Below are positions 36,954 through 45,551 of a stretch of 64,000 nt of DNA, in pieces; positions within the stretch are counted from its first letter, which is position 1; each line of letters begins with the position of its first letter. A program made the position numbers and the translations under genes. The DNA comes from Ekhidna lutea (GTDB lineage Bacteria > Bacteroidota > Bacteroidia > Cytophagales > Cyclobacteriaceae), in NCBI RefSeq assembly GCF_900188325.1, contig NZ_FZPD01000003.1:558001-622000 (forward strand), in the 5' to 3' direction. The notes beneath the pieces were generated by a model that saw nothing but the letters and a program-made list of their open reading frames with translations, ran no database searches and was not told where the DNA came from.

Positions 36954-37538
36954 ATGGAGCCACGCAGTGTTCAATTTTCCCGTACCAAGTTGACAGAATT
37001 GATGATCCCTTCATTTGCCAACTTTGGTGGAAAGGTGCATGGAGGATTGATCTTATCGTTGATGGATAAAGTGGCTTATGCGGTTGGTAGTAAGCATGCA
37101 GGTACGTATTGTGTCACCGTGACAGTAGATGGTGTAGAGTTTCTTCAGCCGGTGGAGGTAGGTGAGTTACTCACATTAGATGCCGCGGTTCATTATGTAG
37201 GGAATAGTTCACTGGTGGTTGGTATAAAAGTGACCTCAGAGAATATAAAAACCAACGAAGTAAAGCATACGAACAACAGCTACTTTACCATGGTAGCAAA
37301 GGGAGAAGATGGGAAACCGACCAAAGTGCCGGAGTTGATCCTGGAGGATATGACAGAAATGAGGCGATTTGTGGATGCAATAAAAAGGATAAAAGTGAAA
37401 AAGGAAGCAAACGCCAAAATGCAGAAAGAGCAGGATGAATTTATTATGGTTGATGATATGGAATTACTCAATAATCAACGCTGCAAAGTTGAGTTTAAAG
37501 TTGATGATGATTTCAACGATCTTTTTTCCGATACATAA
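36954..37538 (+). CDS. Acyl-CoA thioesterase, hotdog fold
   Basis: A 194-residue protein of the acyl-CoA hydrolase (ACOT/YciA) group. The hotdog signature is FANFGGKVHGGLILSLMDKVAYAVG, with the helix-borne catalytic acid Asp, followed by TVTVDGVEFLQPVEVGELL. Residues beyond ~125 form a charged helical tail not needed for the fold. It is translated just after the lipoprotein gene. Its 3' end overlaps that of the convergent DUF3052 gene by 26 bases. Confidence 0.88.
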   Translation: MEPRSVQFSRTKLTELMIPSFANFGGKVHGGLILSLMDKVAYAVGSKHAGTYCVTVTVDGVEFLQPVEVGELLTLDAAVHYVGNSSLVVGIKVTSENIKTNEVKHTNNSYFTMVAKGEDGKPTKVPELILEDMTEMRRFVDAIKRIKVKKEANAKMQKEQDEFIMVDDMELLNNQRCKVEFKVDDDFNDLFSDT

Positions 37539-37920
37539 ACTTCAACCCTGACCAGTCTTCATCTACGGCGCATACTTTCACATCCACCAGACCTCCTTTT
37601 AAGCCAAATTCTCTTACAATATTTCCATTTAGATTAGTGGTGATGCTGGACGTCCCTTTAGGCCAGGAAACCCACATGGTGCCACCCTTTTTTAGTGCTT
37701 GTTTCCATTTGTTCCAGTGAGCTTCCATTACCTCCAGCTCTTTTACAAAAACATGCTGAAAATCGTATGGGACGGAGTGCAACTCATCATCCCATTGCGT
37801 GTTTACTGGTGTTTCCTCAAGTAGGTCAAAATAGTTTTCAGGGGAGTTGAAAAGGTAGCAGGTGTATCCTTCTTTGATGTTGAGCTTCTTCCAAAGCGGG
37901 TTTTTTGAGTAGCCAGCCAT
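37513..37920 (-). CDS. DUF3052 family protein
   Basis: A 135-residue protein with the family opening MAGYSKNPLWKKLNIKEG and the internal WKQALKKGGTMWVSWPKG. Function is unknown. Its 3' end overlaps the thioesterase gene, and its start directly abuts the stop of the DnaJ-TPR gene, so it is probably co-transcribed with that gene. Confidence 0.8.
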   Translation of the reverse strand: MAGYSKNPLWKKLNIKEGYTCYLFNSPENYFDLLEETPVNTQWDDELHSVPYDFQHVFVKELEVMEAHWNKWKQALKKGGTMWVSWPKGTSSITTNLNGNIVREFGLKGGLVDVKVCAVDEDWSGLKFMYRKKDR

Positions 37921-39105
37921 TTAATTGCAAACATTTGGTAACACATCTCTCCAATCACGATCTTTTGCTTCAGCAAACTCATGACAGGCCTTAGTTCGTT
38001 GACCCATTGCGAGATAGGCATTTCCGGTGGTTACGTATGAAATCGCACTGTCAGGCCATACGTATTTGTTCCAATCAGCAGCTTTAATCGCCATTTCAGG
38101 ATCATCTAATGCTAAGTATGTATCTGCTAATGATGTGTAGAGATAGTAGTGTGATTTTGGGAGGTATTGTTCATTGATTACCAATGCATAACCTTCACCG
38201 TAGTATGTTTTGTACCGCTTTACGGCTAGTCTGTGGGCTATCAATAGGTGGTCAAGCGCTTCTTCAGGATTATTAAGCTCATCCATTTGAATCTCAGCAA
38301 TTTTCACCAATGACGCTATGATTTCGTATTCACCAACAAGAAAGTCTTTCAAAATGTCAATGGCCTTTTCGGGTTGGTTCGTTCGCTTGTAAGACTCAGC
38401 GAGCTTCTGCCTCAATTCATAAAATGGCAGGTTAGGCGCAAATTCCTGAACAAGCTCATACAACTTGATTGCCTCGTTGTAATTTGATCTGCGAAACTGT
38501 TGATCTCCTTTTTCTATAATCTGATCCAGCATGGTGGTCTTAAAAACCTTCATGTCTTTTTCTTCGGTTCTGAAAAAGCTGAGAGAAGTCATAAGTTCAA
38601 AGGCTGTTTTGTACTCCCCGGCCTCAAAGTATTGTTTCGCATCTAAATAGGTAGATCTACGCTCTGCAAGTAGCTTTTCAAGCTGCCGATCATCATAGCT
38701 TTGTTTGATCCAGACACCTGTCATGACGAATAATGCTATGAGGAATGTGATACCAAATGCATATGCAGTTGCAATCGCATTTTGTCTGTAATCCACTCGC
38801 CCACTACTGTATCTTGCTCTGGCCTGATTTTTCCAACGGTCTGCTGATGGCGGTCTATATGTATAAGGACGGGATTGAGAGTGTGAAAATTGTTGATACT
38901 TTAGTTTTAGATCAAATCGGGCTTTCTCGTACTCATCAGACAGAATTTGATGAGCCATATTGATTTCCTTGAATTTCTCCTCCATTTCAGGTCTGCCCGG
39001 ATGTTTATCAGGATGATATTTGACGGCCAGTCGTTTGAATGCGGCCTTGATTTCAGTAGGTGTGGCATCCTCAGAGAGCCCTAGTACGTGATAGTAGTTG
39101 GTCAT
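37921..39105 (-). CDS. Membrane-anchored J-domain protein with TPR repeats
   Basis: A 394-residue protein. Residues 1-70 are a J domain with HPD (YHPDKHPGRP near 32). A basic linker (about 75-105) and one membrane segment (near 110-130) precede ~260 residues of TPR-like helices (YLDAKQYFEAGEYKTAFELM, YNEAIKLYELVQEF, PEKAIDILKDFLVG). J domains activate DnaK ATPase; the TPRs should hold a client or partner. The J domain faces the cytosol if the single helix is an anchor. Confidence 0.86.
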   Translation of the reverse strand: MTNYYHVLGLSEDATPTEIKAAFKRLAVKYHPDKHPGRPEMEEKFKEINMAHQILSDEYEKARFDLKLKYQQFSHSQSRPYTYRPPSADRWKNQARARYSSGRVDYRQNAIATAYAFGITFLIALFVMTGVWIKQSYDDRQLEKLLAERRSTYLDAKQYFEAGEYKTAFELMTSLSFFRTEEKDMKVFKTTMLDQIIEKGDQQFRRSNYNEAIKLYELVQEFAPNLPFYELRQKLAESYKRTNQPEKAIDILKDFLVGEYEIIASLVKIAEIQMDELNNPEEALDHLLIAHRLAVKRYKTYYGEGYALVINEQYLPKSHYYLYTSLADTYLALDDPEMAIKAADWNKYVWPDSAISYVTTGNAYLAMGQRTKACHEFAEAKDRDWRDVLPNVCN

Positions 39106-39149
39106 CTGAAATGGTTAGAGTCTATATAACGAAGAAAATCTCAGAAAGA

Positions 39150-39515
39150 TTATCCCTTATTCATAAGGTAAAAACCTATTAGGCAAACAATAAGCCCACC
39201 AACCATACTGATTGAAGCGTAAAGAATGAATTGTACAATGAGGCCATCTCTGATTAGTTTTAATCCGTCCAACGCAAACGTGGAAAAAGTGGTGAATCCA
39301 CCGCAAAGGCCGGCAACAAGGAATAAACCGGTTTGATTTTGTAGTTTAATAAGTCCGCCACTCAAAACCCCAATGATCAAACAGCCAACCAGATTAACTA
39401 TTAAAGTGCCGGTATATGGCTTGTCTGCATAATGTTTAGCTGTGAGTAAATACACACTATATCTGGCTGCACTACCAATAAATCCACCAAAACCGACGAT
39501 GAGGATATCCTTCAT
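39150..39515 (-). CDS. crcB: Fluoride exporter CrcB/Fluc
   Basis: A 121-residue four-helix membrane protein. The FxxG/pore motifs GFGGFIGSAARYSV and GFTTFSTFALD are characteristic of Fluc channels, which act as dual-topology dimers that pass fluoride out. The start overlaps the acpH stop by 4 bases. No fluoride riboswitch was recognised upstream of the pair. Confidence 0.92.
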   Translation of the reverse strand: MKDILIVGFGGFIGSAARYSVYLLTAKHYADKPYTGTLIVNLVGCLIIGVLSGGLIKLQNQTGLFLVAGLCGGFTTFSTFALDGLKLIRDGLIVQFILYASISMVGGLIVCLIGFYLMNKG

Positions 39516-40090
39516 TTCTCAAAATTGGCTACAAATTCCTCCAATTCAGGAAAGAACTGATGAAACTCCTTTTCAAAATCTTCATAATGGTTCTTGAGTG
39601 CTTTTGAGGCTTCATCCATCTTATTTTCATATTTGGTTCGCCTGCTCATTCCTGTCAATGCCCGATCTATACCCTCAATAAATTGATAATTGTACAGCCA
39701 GTTGTCCTGGGCCATGAAACTTAACATGTGAACAACCCCTTTTGGAACTGTTTCATGGTAGTCGCTCATGGTTTCATAAAAAGATTCGGTATACTCCTTT
39801 AATGGTGTATCTGAAAATTGACCCCAATCCCGCGCTAAAAAATGATCATAAAAAACATCGACGATAACAGGCGCGTAATGCCTGAATTTTTCCCTTAATC
39901 GAATCTTGCTCTGAAGTACCGTATCGTGATTGTCGGTATAGAAATCAATGGCACGGTGTAATCGGATGCCTTTTTGAATGCCATCGGTATATTCATCCAT
40001 TTGTGATCCCTTCACAAAATCACCAATGAAGTTTCCAACCAATAACTCCTTATCGGCACCACTTAAATAGAGATGTGCAAGAAAATTCAT
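39512..40090 (-). CDS. acpH: Acyl carrier protein phosphodiesterase (AcpH family)
   Basis: A 192-residue protein matching ACP phosphodiesterase: MNFLAHLYLSGADKELLVGNFIGDFVKG at the N-terminus, IRLHRAIDFYTDNH and VDVFYDHFLARDW. These carry the HD-type His/Asp ligands. Enzymes of this family remove the phosphopantetheine arm from holo-ACP. It is the upstream gene of a two-gene unit with crcB. Confidence 0.88.
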   Translation of the reverse strand: MNFLAHLYLSGADKELLVGNFIGDFVKGSQMDEYTDGIQKGIRLHRAIDFYTDNHDTVLQSKIRLREKFRHYAPVIVDVFYDHFLARDWGQFSDTPLKEYTESFYETMSDYHETVPKGVVHMLSFMAQDNWLYNYQFIEGIDRALTGMSRRTKYENKMDEASKALKNHYEDFEKEFHQFFPELEEFVANFEK

Positions 40091-40125
40091 TGGTTTACGT
40101 TTGTTTTAAGCATCGACCATTTAAG

Positions 40126-40156
40126 TTTGAGATTAACCGTGCTAGGTTTACTTTTG
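40126..40156 (+). promoter_or_regulatory. Strong Bacteroidota-type promoter before the TerB-like gene
   Basis: TTTG (40126-40129), 19 bases, TACTTTTG (40149-40156): an exact match to the consensus TTTG-N19-TAnnTTTG. It faces away from acpH. Transcription should begin near 40163, so any start codon upstream of that is not usable. Confidence 0.7.
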
Positions 40157-40246
40157 TGCACGGCTCACGCCTTAAAGCAATATAATAACTTATTTAAAAC
40201 AGCCATCGAGAGCAATTTTCCAAATATCATCCGATCACATCTAAAC

Positions 40247-40621
40247 ATGCTTGTGCAACTAGCACGAGTAGACGGAGTTGTGGTACAAGAAGAAATTGAT
40301 CTGATCAAGCAGATTGGTAAAGCTAATGGTCTGTCGAATGAGGAGATCAGTGAATCATTCGAAGACCCTTCAGTGATTGAAGGATTGGAAACGTTGAATG
40401 ATGACCAGCGATACGACTATCTGTACAACGTAGTTCAGTTGATGAAAATCGACGGTCGTATCTATAAGGAAGAAATTAAGTTCTGTGCGCGTATTGCCAG
40501 TAAACTTGGGTATGATGAGGATGTGCTGAGAGAAATGATGCTTAAAATTTACAGCGATCCACATATTTCAACTGATAAAGAAACGTTAAAGGCAAAAATC
40601 CAAACGTATCTTAAAAAATGA
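40247..40621 (+). CDS. TerB-like (tellurite resistance-type) helical protein
   Basis: A 124-residue helical protein. LARVDGVVVQEEIDLIKQIG and KIDGRIYKEEIKFCARIA are the paired DG-containing helices of TerB/DjlA-like metal- or partner-binding proteins. The frame is open further upstream to 40073, but the promoter lies inside that stretch. ATG 40247 is the first in-frame ATG after the likely transcription start. A conserved-looking LFKTAIESNFPN segment just before it leaves the start uncertain. Confidence 0.65.
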   Translation: MLVQLARVDGVVVQEEIDLIKQIGKANGLSNEEISESFEDPSVIEGLETLNDDQRYDYLYNVVQLMKIDGRIYKEEIKFCARIASKLGYDEDVLREMMLKIYSDPHISTDKETLKAKIQTYLKK

Positions 40622-41040
40622 GAAACAGCTTTTCTCTATTCCTTACGCTAATTAGTATTTCGTTATCCGCCCAAAACCCAGATGAACGAGCAATTCGTGA
40701 AGTATTGGCTATGCAACAGGAATGTTGGAACGATGGAGATTTAGAATGCTTTATGGAGGGCTACTGGAAGTCAGATCAGTTGGTTTTTATCGGAAGCAAA
40801 GGAGTGACGTATGGATGGCAGGCTACCCTGGACAATTACAAAAAAAGCTATCCCGATAAAGAAAAAATGGGAATTTTAACATTCGATTTGATTAGTCTGG
40901 AACCGCTTAGTGAAGATTTTTGGACGGTCATCGGTAAGTGGAGTCTGAAAAGGAAATCAGATAATCCAAATGGCCATTTCTCGCTTATTTTCAGGCGTTT
41001 AGGAGACGAATGGGTGATTGTTTCAGATCATTCCAGTTAA
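40618..41040 (+). CDS. Exported SnoaL/NTF2-like (DUF4440) protein
   Basis: A 140-residue protein with a signal peptide (MRNSFSLFLTLISISLSAQ). The mature part, DERAIREVLAMQQECWNDGD, LECFMEGYWKSDQL, is the DUF4440 NTF2-like fold, ending WVIVSDHSS. Members are small-molecule-binding or of unknown role. Its start overlaps the TerB-like stop by 4 bases (ATGA), so the two are coupled. Confidence 0.83.
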   Translation: MRNSFSLFLTLISISLSAQNPDERAIREVLAMQQECWNDGDLECFMEGYWKSDQLVFIGSKGVTYGWQATLDNYKKSYPDKEKMGILTFDLISLEPLSEDFWTVIGKWSLKRKSDNPNGHFSLIFRRLGDEWVIVSDHSS

Positions 41041-41120
41041 TCAATCAACATACTAAATTTGGGTAATTGGTGTTTTATGAGTAGATTCTATGCTACTTAA
41101 AACATTAAATTCAGCTAAAT

Positions 41121-41576
41121 ATGGTAATGAGCTATCGAGGAGCAGAAGCTCCTAAAACACAGGAAACTCAAGCACTTAAGGTCGAAGATTATATGGCTCG
41201 TAAGCTTATCACGTTTAAGCCTGACCAACCCATGCATGAAGTGGTTGACGCCTTGATGAAACACAAGATTTCAGGTGGGCCGGTGGTTAATGATCAGGGT
41301 GAATTGGTAGGTGTGATTTCTGAAGGAGACTGTCTCAAGGAAGTGGTCAAAGGTAAATATGATAATATGCCGATCTTCACTGGTTTGGTGGAAGAGCATA
41401 TGGCAAAAAATGTAATTACCGTAGATCCTAATCTCAACATTTTCGAAGCAGCTAAAATGTTTCTTGAGAAAAGACTCAGACGTTTTCCTGTTATTAGAGA
41501 TGGGAAGCTGGTGGGCCAAATCAGTCAAAAGGATGTAATGAAAGCGGTATTAAAAGCGAAGAGCTCTACCTGGTAG
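41121..41576 (+). CDS. Tandem CBS-domain protein
   Basis: A 151-residue protein made of two CBS motifs: VEDYMARKLITFKPDQPMHE with GGPVVNDQGELVGVISEGDCLK, and VEEHMAKNVITVDPNLNI with RFPVIRDGKLVGQISQKDVMKA. Such pairs bind adenosine nucleotides. A possible -7 box (TAAATTTG, 41054-41061) lies 60 bases upstream. There is no fused enzyme or channel, so its target is unknown. Start could be ATG 41121 or 41127. Confidence 0.88.
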   Translation: MVMSYRGAEAPKTQETQALKVEDYMARKLITFKPDQPMHEVVDALMKHKISGGPVVNDQGELVGVISEGDCLKEVVKGKYDNMPIFTGLVEEHMAKNVITVDPNLNIFEAAKMFLEKRLRRFPVIRDGKLVGQISQKDVMKAVLKAKSSTW

Positions 41577-41625
41577 CACCTGATTACATTCTTTTGTATT
41601 TTCGTTCTTCAACAAACCCAGAAGA

Positions 41626-43146
41626 ATGAAGAAGCTATTATCCATAACCCTCTTATTTTTCTTTTTATCTACTTACGCCCAGGTAGATGTAAAAGCAATT
41701 GATAAATACATCGAGCAGGCCAGAAAAGACTGGGACGTGCCTGGAATGTCCGTAGGTGTTGTGAAAGATGGAAAGGTGGTCTTGAGCAAAGGATATGGTG
41801 TAAAAGAGCTGGGTAAAAGCGATAAGGTTGACGATAATACTTTATTTGCCATTGCTTCCAATTCCAAAGCGTTTGTTGCTTCGTGTATTGCGAAACTTGT
41901 GGAAGAAGGAAAGCTTTCATGGAAAGACAAAGTAAGGGACTACTTGCCCTACTTCACTTTGTATGGTGATGAATACATTTCATCAATGGTCACCGTCGAA
42001 GATTTACTCTGCCATCGGGTTGGTTTGGGTACATTCAGCGGAGATGTGATCTGGTACAAGTCTGAAAAAAGTCCTGAAGAGATCATCAAGAGGGCTGCAC
42101 ATGTTCCCAAAGCTTTTGAATTTAGAGATGGTTACGGGTATTCCAATCTAATGTTTATTACTGCCGGTGAAGTCATACGAACGATAACAGGTGAACCGTG
42201 GGAAAACTATGTGAAAACGAACTTTATGGAGCCTCTTGGAATGAGCAATACCGTAATCAGTGTAAATGATCTGAACGATAACGTAGCTACTCCGCATAAA
42301 CCAACCATTGATAGAGGTACTGAAGTATCCGAATGGGCCAGCTGGGATGCACCAAGTGCTGCTGGTGGGATCATTTCTTCTTCTACCGACATGGCCAAGT
42401 GGATGATGATGAACCTCAATGGGGGTGAGTGGAATGGAATAACCTACATAGATAAGGAGCAACAAAACTTACTGTGGACCCCACATGCCAATTTTAAGAT
42501 AAGCGAACAATCAAAAGAATCTTTACCGGGTGTTCATTTCAGAGGGTATGGGCTTGGCTGGAGTCTGATGGACTATCATGGCAATCTGGTAGTGAGTCAT
42601 GGAGGAGGATATGATGGTATGTATTCCAGAGTTGTGATGGTGCCAGATCAGGAGTTAGGGATTGTCGTGTTGACCAACTCCATGGAAGGCATTTCATCTC
42701 CACTAGCTATGTACATTGTGAACCAATTTATTCAAAAAGATATGCGTGACTGGTCTGCTGAATATCTGGAGAGAGCACGTTCGCGTAATGGGCATAAAGA
42801 GGAGGTGGAAGAGCGTAGGACAGCCAGAGTAATGGATACCAAACCAGCACTAACTCAGGAGGAAATGATTGGAACGTACAATGATCCGATGTATGGTGAT
42901 ATCACTATTTCTGAAAAGGATGGAAACCTGCGCATTGAATTTCAGGATGCGCCGGAACTGGGAGCAAGCTTGACGCATTGGCATTACGATACGTATCAAA
43001 TCAATTGGGATGAAGAGCACGCCTGGTTCGATTTTGGCACTGTTTCATTTGAAATGGATAACAATCTGAAAGTTGAAGGAATCGAATTTGATGTGCCGAA
43101 TGGGGACATCTTCTTTCATGAGTTGCATCCGAAGCGTGTGTATTAA
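41626..43146 (+). CDS. Secreted class C-type serine hydrolase with DUF3471-like tail
   Basis: A 506-residue exported beta-lactamase-fold protein. After the signal peptide (MKKLLSITLLFFFLSTYA), the catalytic Ser is in ASNSKAF (S78, K81). The YSN motif is in GYGYSNLMF (near 170), and the third motif is VSHGGGYDGM (near 324). Residues beyond ~395 form a beta domain (DUF3471-like: GTYNDPMYGDITISEKDGNLRI). Family members include esterases, D-amino-peptidases and PBP-like proteins. Substrate unknown; resistance to beta-lactams is not implied. Confidence 0.88.
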   Translation: MKKLLSITLLFFFLSTYAQVDVKAIDKYIEQARKDWDVPGMSVGVVKDGKVVLSKGYGVKELGKSDKVDDNTLFAIASNSKAFVASCIAKLVEEGKLSWKDKVRDYLPYFTLYGDEYISSMVTVEDLLCHRVGLGTFSGDVIWYKSEKSPEEIIKRAAHVPKAFEFRDGYGYSNLMFITAGEVIRTITGEPWENYVKTNFMEPLGMSNTVISVNDLNDNVATPHKPTIDRGTEVSEWASWDAPSAAGGIISSSTDMAKWMMMNLNGGEWNGITYIDKEQQNLLWTPHANFKISEQSKESLPGVHFRGYGLGWSLMDYHGNLVVSHGGGYDGMYSRVVMVPDQELGIVVLTNSMEGISSPLAMYIVNQFIQKDMRDWSAEYLERARSRNGHKEEVEERRTARVMDTKPALTQEEMIGTYNDPMYGDITISEKDGNLRIEFQDAPELGASLTHWHYDTYQINWDEEHAWFDFGTVSFEMDNNLKVEGIEFDVPNGDIFFHELHPKRVY

Positions 43147-43161
43147 AGAGTATAGTTTACG

Positions 43162-43193
43162 AACCCAACAGGGTTTCAAACCCTGTTAGGGTT
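43162..43193. repeat. REP-like hairpin at the 3' end of the RAYT gene
   Basis: AACCC-AACAGGGTTT pairs with AAACCCTGTT-A-GGGTT around a single C, i.e. 15 pairs with one bulged A. It sits 2 bases from the RAYT stop and 15 bases after the serine hydrolase stop, and may also terminate both. Confidence 0.8.
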
Positions 43194-43195
43194 TT

Positions 43196-43825
43196 TCACT
43201 CAAAAGTAACAGGATTCATATTTCTCAAATCCTGAAATGATTGGTGAAATTCCTTGTATGACTTTTTATCACCAAACCAATTAATGACTTCATTGCGATG
43301 CAATTTTGTTGATTTATCACTCAAATGAGCATGGTATGAGGAGTGTGGGTATTCTCTAAAATCATCAATTAACCCGTGCTTTTGAGGATTGAAATGAATG
43401 TAATAGACCAATTTGGAAAAATAATACTCATTTTCAATCGGGATCCTTCTGAATGGTAGTTCAAAAAGCTTTCCGGTTCTTTTATAAGCTTTATTGATAG
43501 CTTGGGTATATCCATTAAAGAAATGAGAAAATTGTAGACTGATTATTTGTGAAGAAGTTTTATTAACTCTAACAGGGTTCAAAACCCTGTTAGAGTTGTT
43601 ATTAGTGGCTTGAATTTCTTCACCACCCTTTGTTCTAATCATTAAGTGAAAATGATTCTTCAAAAGGCAATAAGCATAAGTGTCAGCAACTGGACTAATA
43701 TATTTTTCATACTTTAAAAGAAAGTATTGATAGTTTTCTTCCTTTTTAAAAATGTCCTCTCCATTGATTCCTCTATTGTAAACATGATAGTATGTTTCTG
43801 GCTGAAGAGGTTTGGTGTTTTTCAT
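43196..43825 (-). mobile_element. REP-associated tyrosine transposase (RAYT, Y1_Tnp)
   Basis: A 209-residue protein of the IS200/IS605-like Y1 transposase branch. The HUH motif is NHFHLMIR (His58, His60). The catalytic-tyrosine region is LVYYIHFNPQKHGLIDD (Tyr141/142), followed by the family's PHSSYHAHL. These enzymes cut and join single-stranded REP hairpins. A REP-like hairpin lies at its 3' end and another is inserted in the coding sequence (residues 77-87). A degenerate half-copy (TAACAGAGTT, about 43864) precedes the start. The frame is intact. Confidence 0.9.
43565..43597. repeat. REP-like hairpin inserted in frame inside the RAYT gene
   Basis: A perfect 15-bp inverted repeat (AACTCTAACAGGGTT with AACCCTGTTAGAGTT) surrounds CAA. 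It shares the core AACAGGGTT/AACCCTGTT with the copy at 43162. Its 33 bases add exactly 11 codons (residues 77-87) between the HUH and tyrosine motifs. Confidence 0.85.
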
Positions 43826-43879
43826 TTTGAAATATGACTATCTCACTGTTATCTTTCTAGACCATAACAGAGTTCCTAC

Positions 43880-45517
43880 TTAATCAGCAATAATCAATCG
43901 TCTGGTATATTTAACATCGTCTTTTTCTAGCTGAAGTAAATAGATACCATTTTTGAGATGAGATACCTCAATTACACTTTGAGATTTAGGAACACGTTTT
44001 ATGATCTGACCACTCAAAGAAAGAATTTGAATGTTTTCATATATTCCGTTTAGAGTTACAACGCCAGATTTAACTGGATTTGGATAAAACAACTCTTCTA
44101 ATATCGAGTTGCTGCCCAAAACACGAGGTTCACTGGAAACGGCAATTGAATAGGTAGAAAATGTCGTTTCTATTTCAATGAAACTTTCCAACGGAAGATT
44201 TAATGCTGGCTCAAATGTAAAGTGGATGGTCTTAGTTTCCTGTGGATGAATGATTCCGTCCCAGTTTCCTTTGAAGTTTTCAGGGTAGTTGATGTTAGTT
44301 ACAATCACACCATTTTCACCTGTGTTAGTTATATCAAAGGAGCTTGTAATTATGTCACCTTCGGTATAATCTGCGAATTGAATGTAGTCCGTTGAAAGTG
44401 AAACTTGATCTGTGTTGTCGTTTGTCACATAGAAGTAGGTCGACAATCGATCACCCGCATATGATGAAGTAAATCTCCACTGCCCCTGATCGCCTGATGC
44501 TGGAAGTGTAAACGACCTGTACCAATAGGATCCGCTGTAAAACCGTGGTGAAGTAGTTGTCCATTCCTGAAAAATTGTTCCATCTGGTTTATAAACTGCA
44601 TGAGTGCTCACAGCAGACTCCATTTGGTCCCTAAAATAGGTGGCAAAGTAGACGGTCACACCATTACTAAAGTCAACTTCGAGATTAGGGCTTTCACTTC
44701 CGTGACAGCCAAACTCAGGAGGAGAATGATGGGTTGCTACCCTGTTAAGACCCGAAACAGTATATTCCTGCTGCTCCTTCCACCAAGATTCATTCGTTGT
44801 GGAGTTACAATCTCCGACAAAAGGGTCAATCAGGTTTCCCTGAGAGTCATAAAGTTCGAAATGAAGGTGTGGGCCAGTGGAGTTTCCCGAGCTACCCATC
44901 ACACCTAAATATTCTCCAATCTCTACTCTTTCGCCTTCAGCCTTTTTAGTTGCAGAGCCTGTCTTTAAATGACCATACCATGCAATCGAGCCATCGTCAT
45001 GCTGGATATATACTGCATTCCATCTGTTGCTATTAAAAGAGCAGCTTTTATCTGATTGGTTATTTTCCTTGTAAATAATTTCACCTGCAGCAGCAGCTAC
45101 TATTTCCATGTGATCATGGTCCATTTTATGCCAATTAAACGGCCAGGAATAAATATCCGTGCCCTTGTGATTATAGCCATTATCTGTATCGTAAGTACGC
45201 GTGCCGCAATTGTAATCCAAAAGTTGATTTGGATATTGATCATTTAAATCCACATAATTGGAAATACCAATGGCTCCATATTCATCGTAATTTTTTGCTT
45301 GCCTGATCGGCCATTCTAGTTTGACCTGGTTTACGCTTCTAGCAGATTTGTTAGAAGTACGCTCGGCTATTATTTCTTTAATTAGTTCACGGTCACTTTC
45401 ACTCAAACATGGAGTTGGGTTCTGTATGATGTATGGTGTGCCATACCCTTCCTCTTGTGCTGTGGCAAAAAGCGTGACGCACATGAAAAAGATTGCTAAA
45501 TGGTGGTGAGTTTTCAT
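43880..45517 (-). CDS. Secreted M23 peptidase with type IX sorting tail
   Basis: A 545-residue exported protein (signal MKTHHHLAIFFMCVTLFATA). The M23 domain (about 105-240) has intact ligands: HKGTD (His117, Asp121), WYGHL (His183) and HLHFEL (His217, His219). A beta-sandwich follows, and the last ~80 residues are a T9SS C-terminal sorting domain (FYPNPVKSG, LSGQIIKR, NGIYLLQLEKDD, RRLIIAD). It should cut peptide cross-links in other bacteria's walls or process peptides at the cell surface. An upstream in-frame start at 45535 is possible; 45517 begins the signal peptide. Confidence 0.9.
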   Translation of the reverse strand: MKTHHHLAIFFMCVTLFATAQEEGYGTPYIIQNPTPCLSESDRELIKEIIAERTSNKSARSVNQVKLEWPIRQAKNYDEYGAIGISNYVDLNDQYPNQLLDYNCGTRTYDTDNGYNHKGTDIYSWPFNWHKMDHDHMEIVAAAAGEIIYKENNQSDKSCSFNSNRWNAVYIQHDDGSIAWYGHLKTGSATKKAEGERVEIGEYLGVMGSSGNSTGPHLHFELYDSQGNLIDPFVGDCNSTTNESWWKEQQEYTVSGLNRVATHHSPPEFGCHGSESPNLEVDFSNGVTVYFATYFRDQMESAVSTHAVYKPDGTIFQEWTTTSPRFYSGSYWYRSFTLPASGDQGQWRFTSSYAGDRLSTYFYVTNDNTDQVSLSTDYIQFADYTEGDIITSSFDITNTGENGVIVTNINYPENFKGNWDGIIHPQETKTIHFTFEPALNLPLESFIEIETTFSTYSIAVSSEPRVLGSNSILEELFYPNPVKSGVVTLNGIYENIQILSLSGQIIKRVPKSQSVIEVSHLKNGIYLLQLEKDDVKYTRRLIIAD

Positions 45518-45551
45518 AAAAGATGTATTTATCATAAAGATAGGGAAAAGC

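Noticed and set aside
40073-40246. N-terminal extension of the TerB-like protein
   Set aside because: An exact promoter match lies inside it and the first part overlaps the divergent acpH start; only the short stretch just before 40247 remains open to doubt.
39516-40250. Fluoride riboswitch upstream of crcB
   Set aside because: The crcB start overlaps acpH, and upstream of acpH I see no crcB-motif structure.
41626-43146. Beta-lactam resistance gene paired with blaI/blaR
   Set aside because: The serine hydrolase is a broad class C-fold member with a DUF3471-like tail, more than 30 kb from the BlaI pair; nothing links them.
43162-43597. CRISPR array from repeated AACAGGGTT units
   Set aside because: Only two copies, each palindromic and lying at or within a RAYT gene; no regular spacers and no cas genes.
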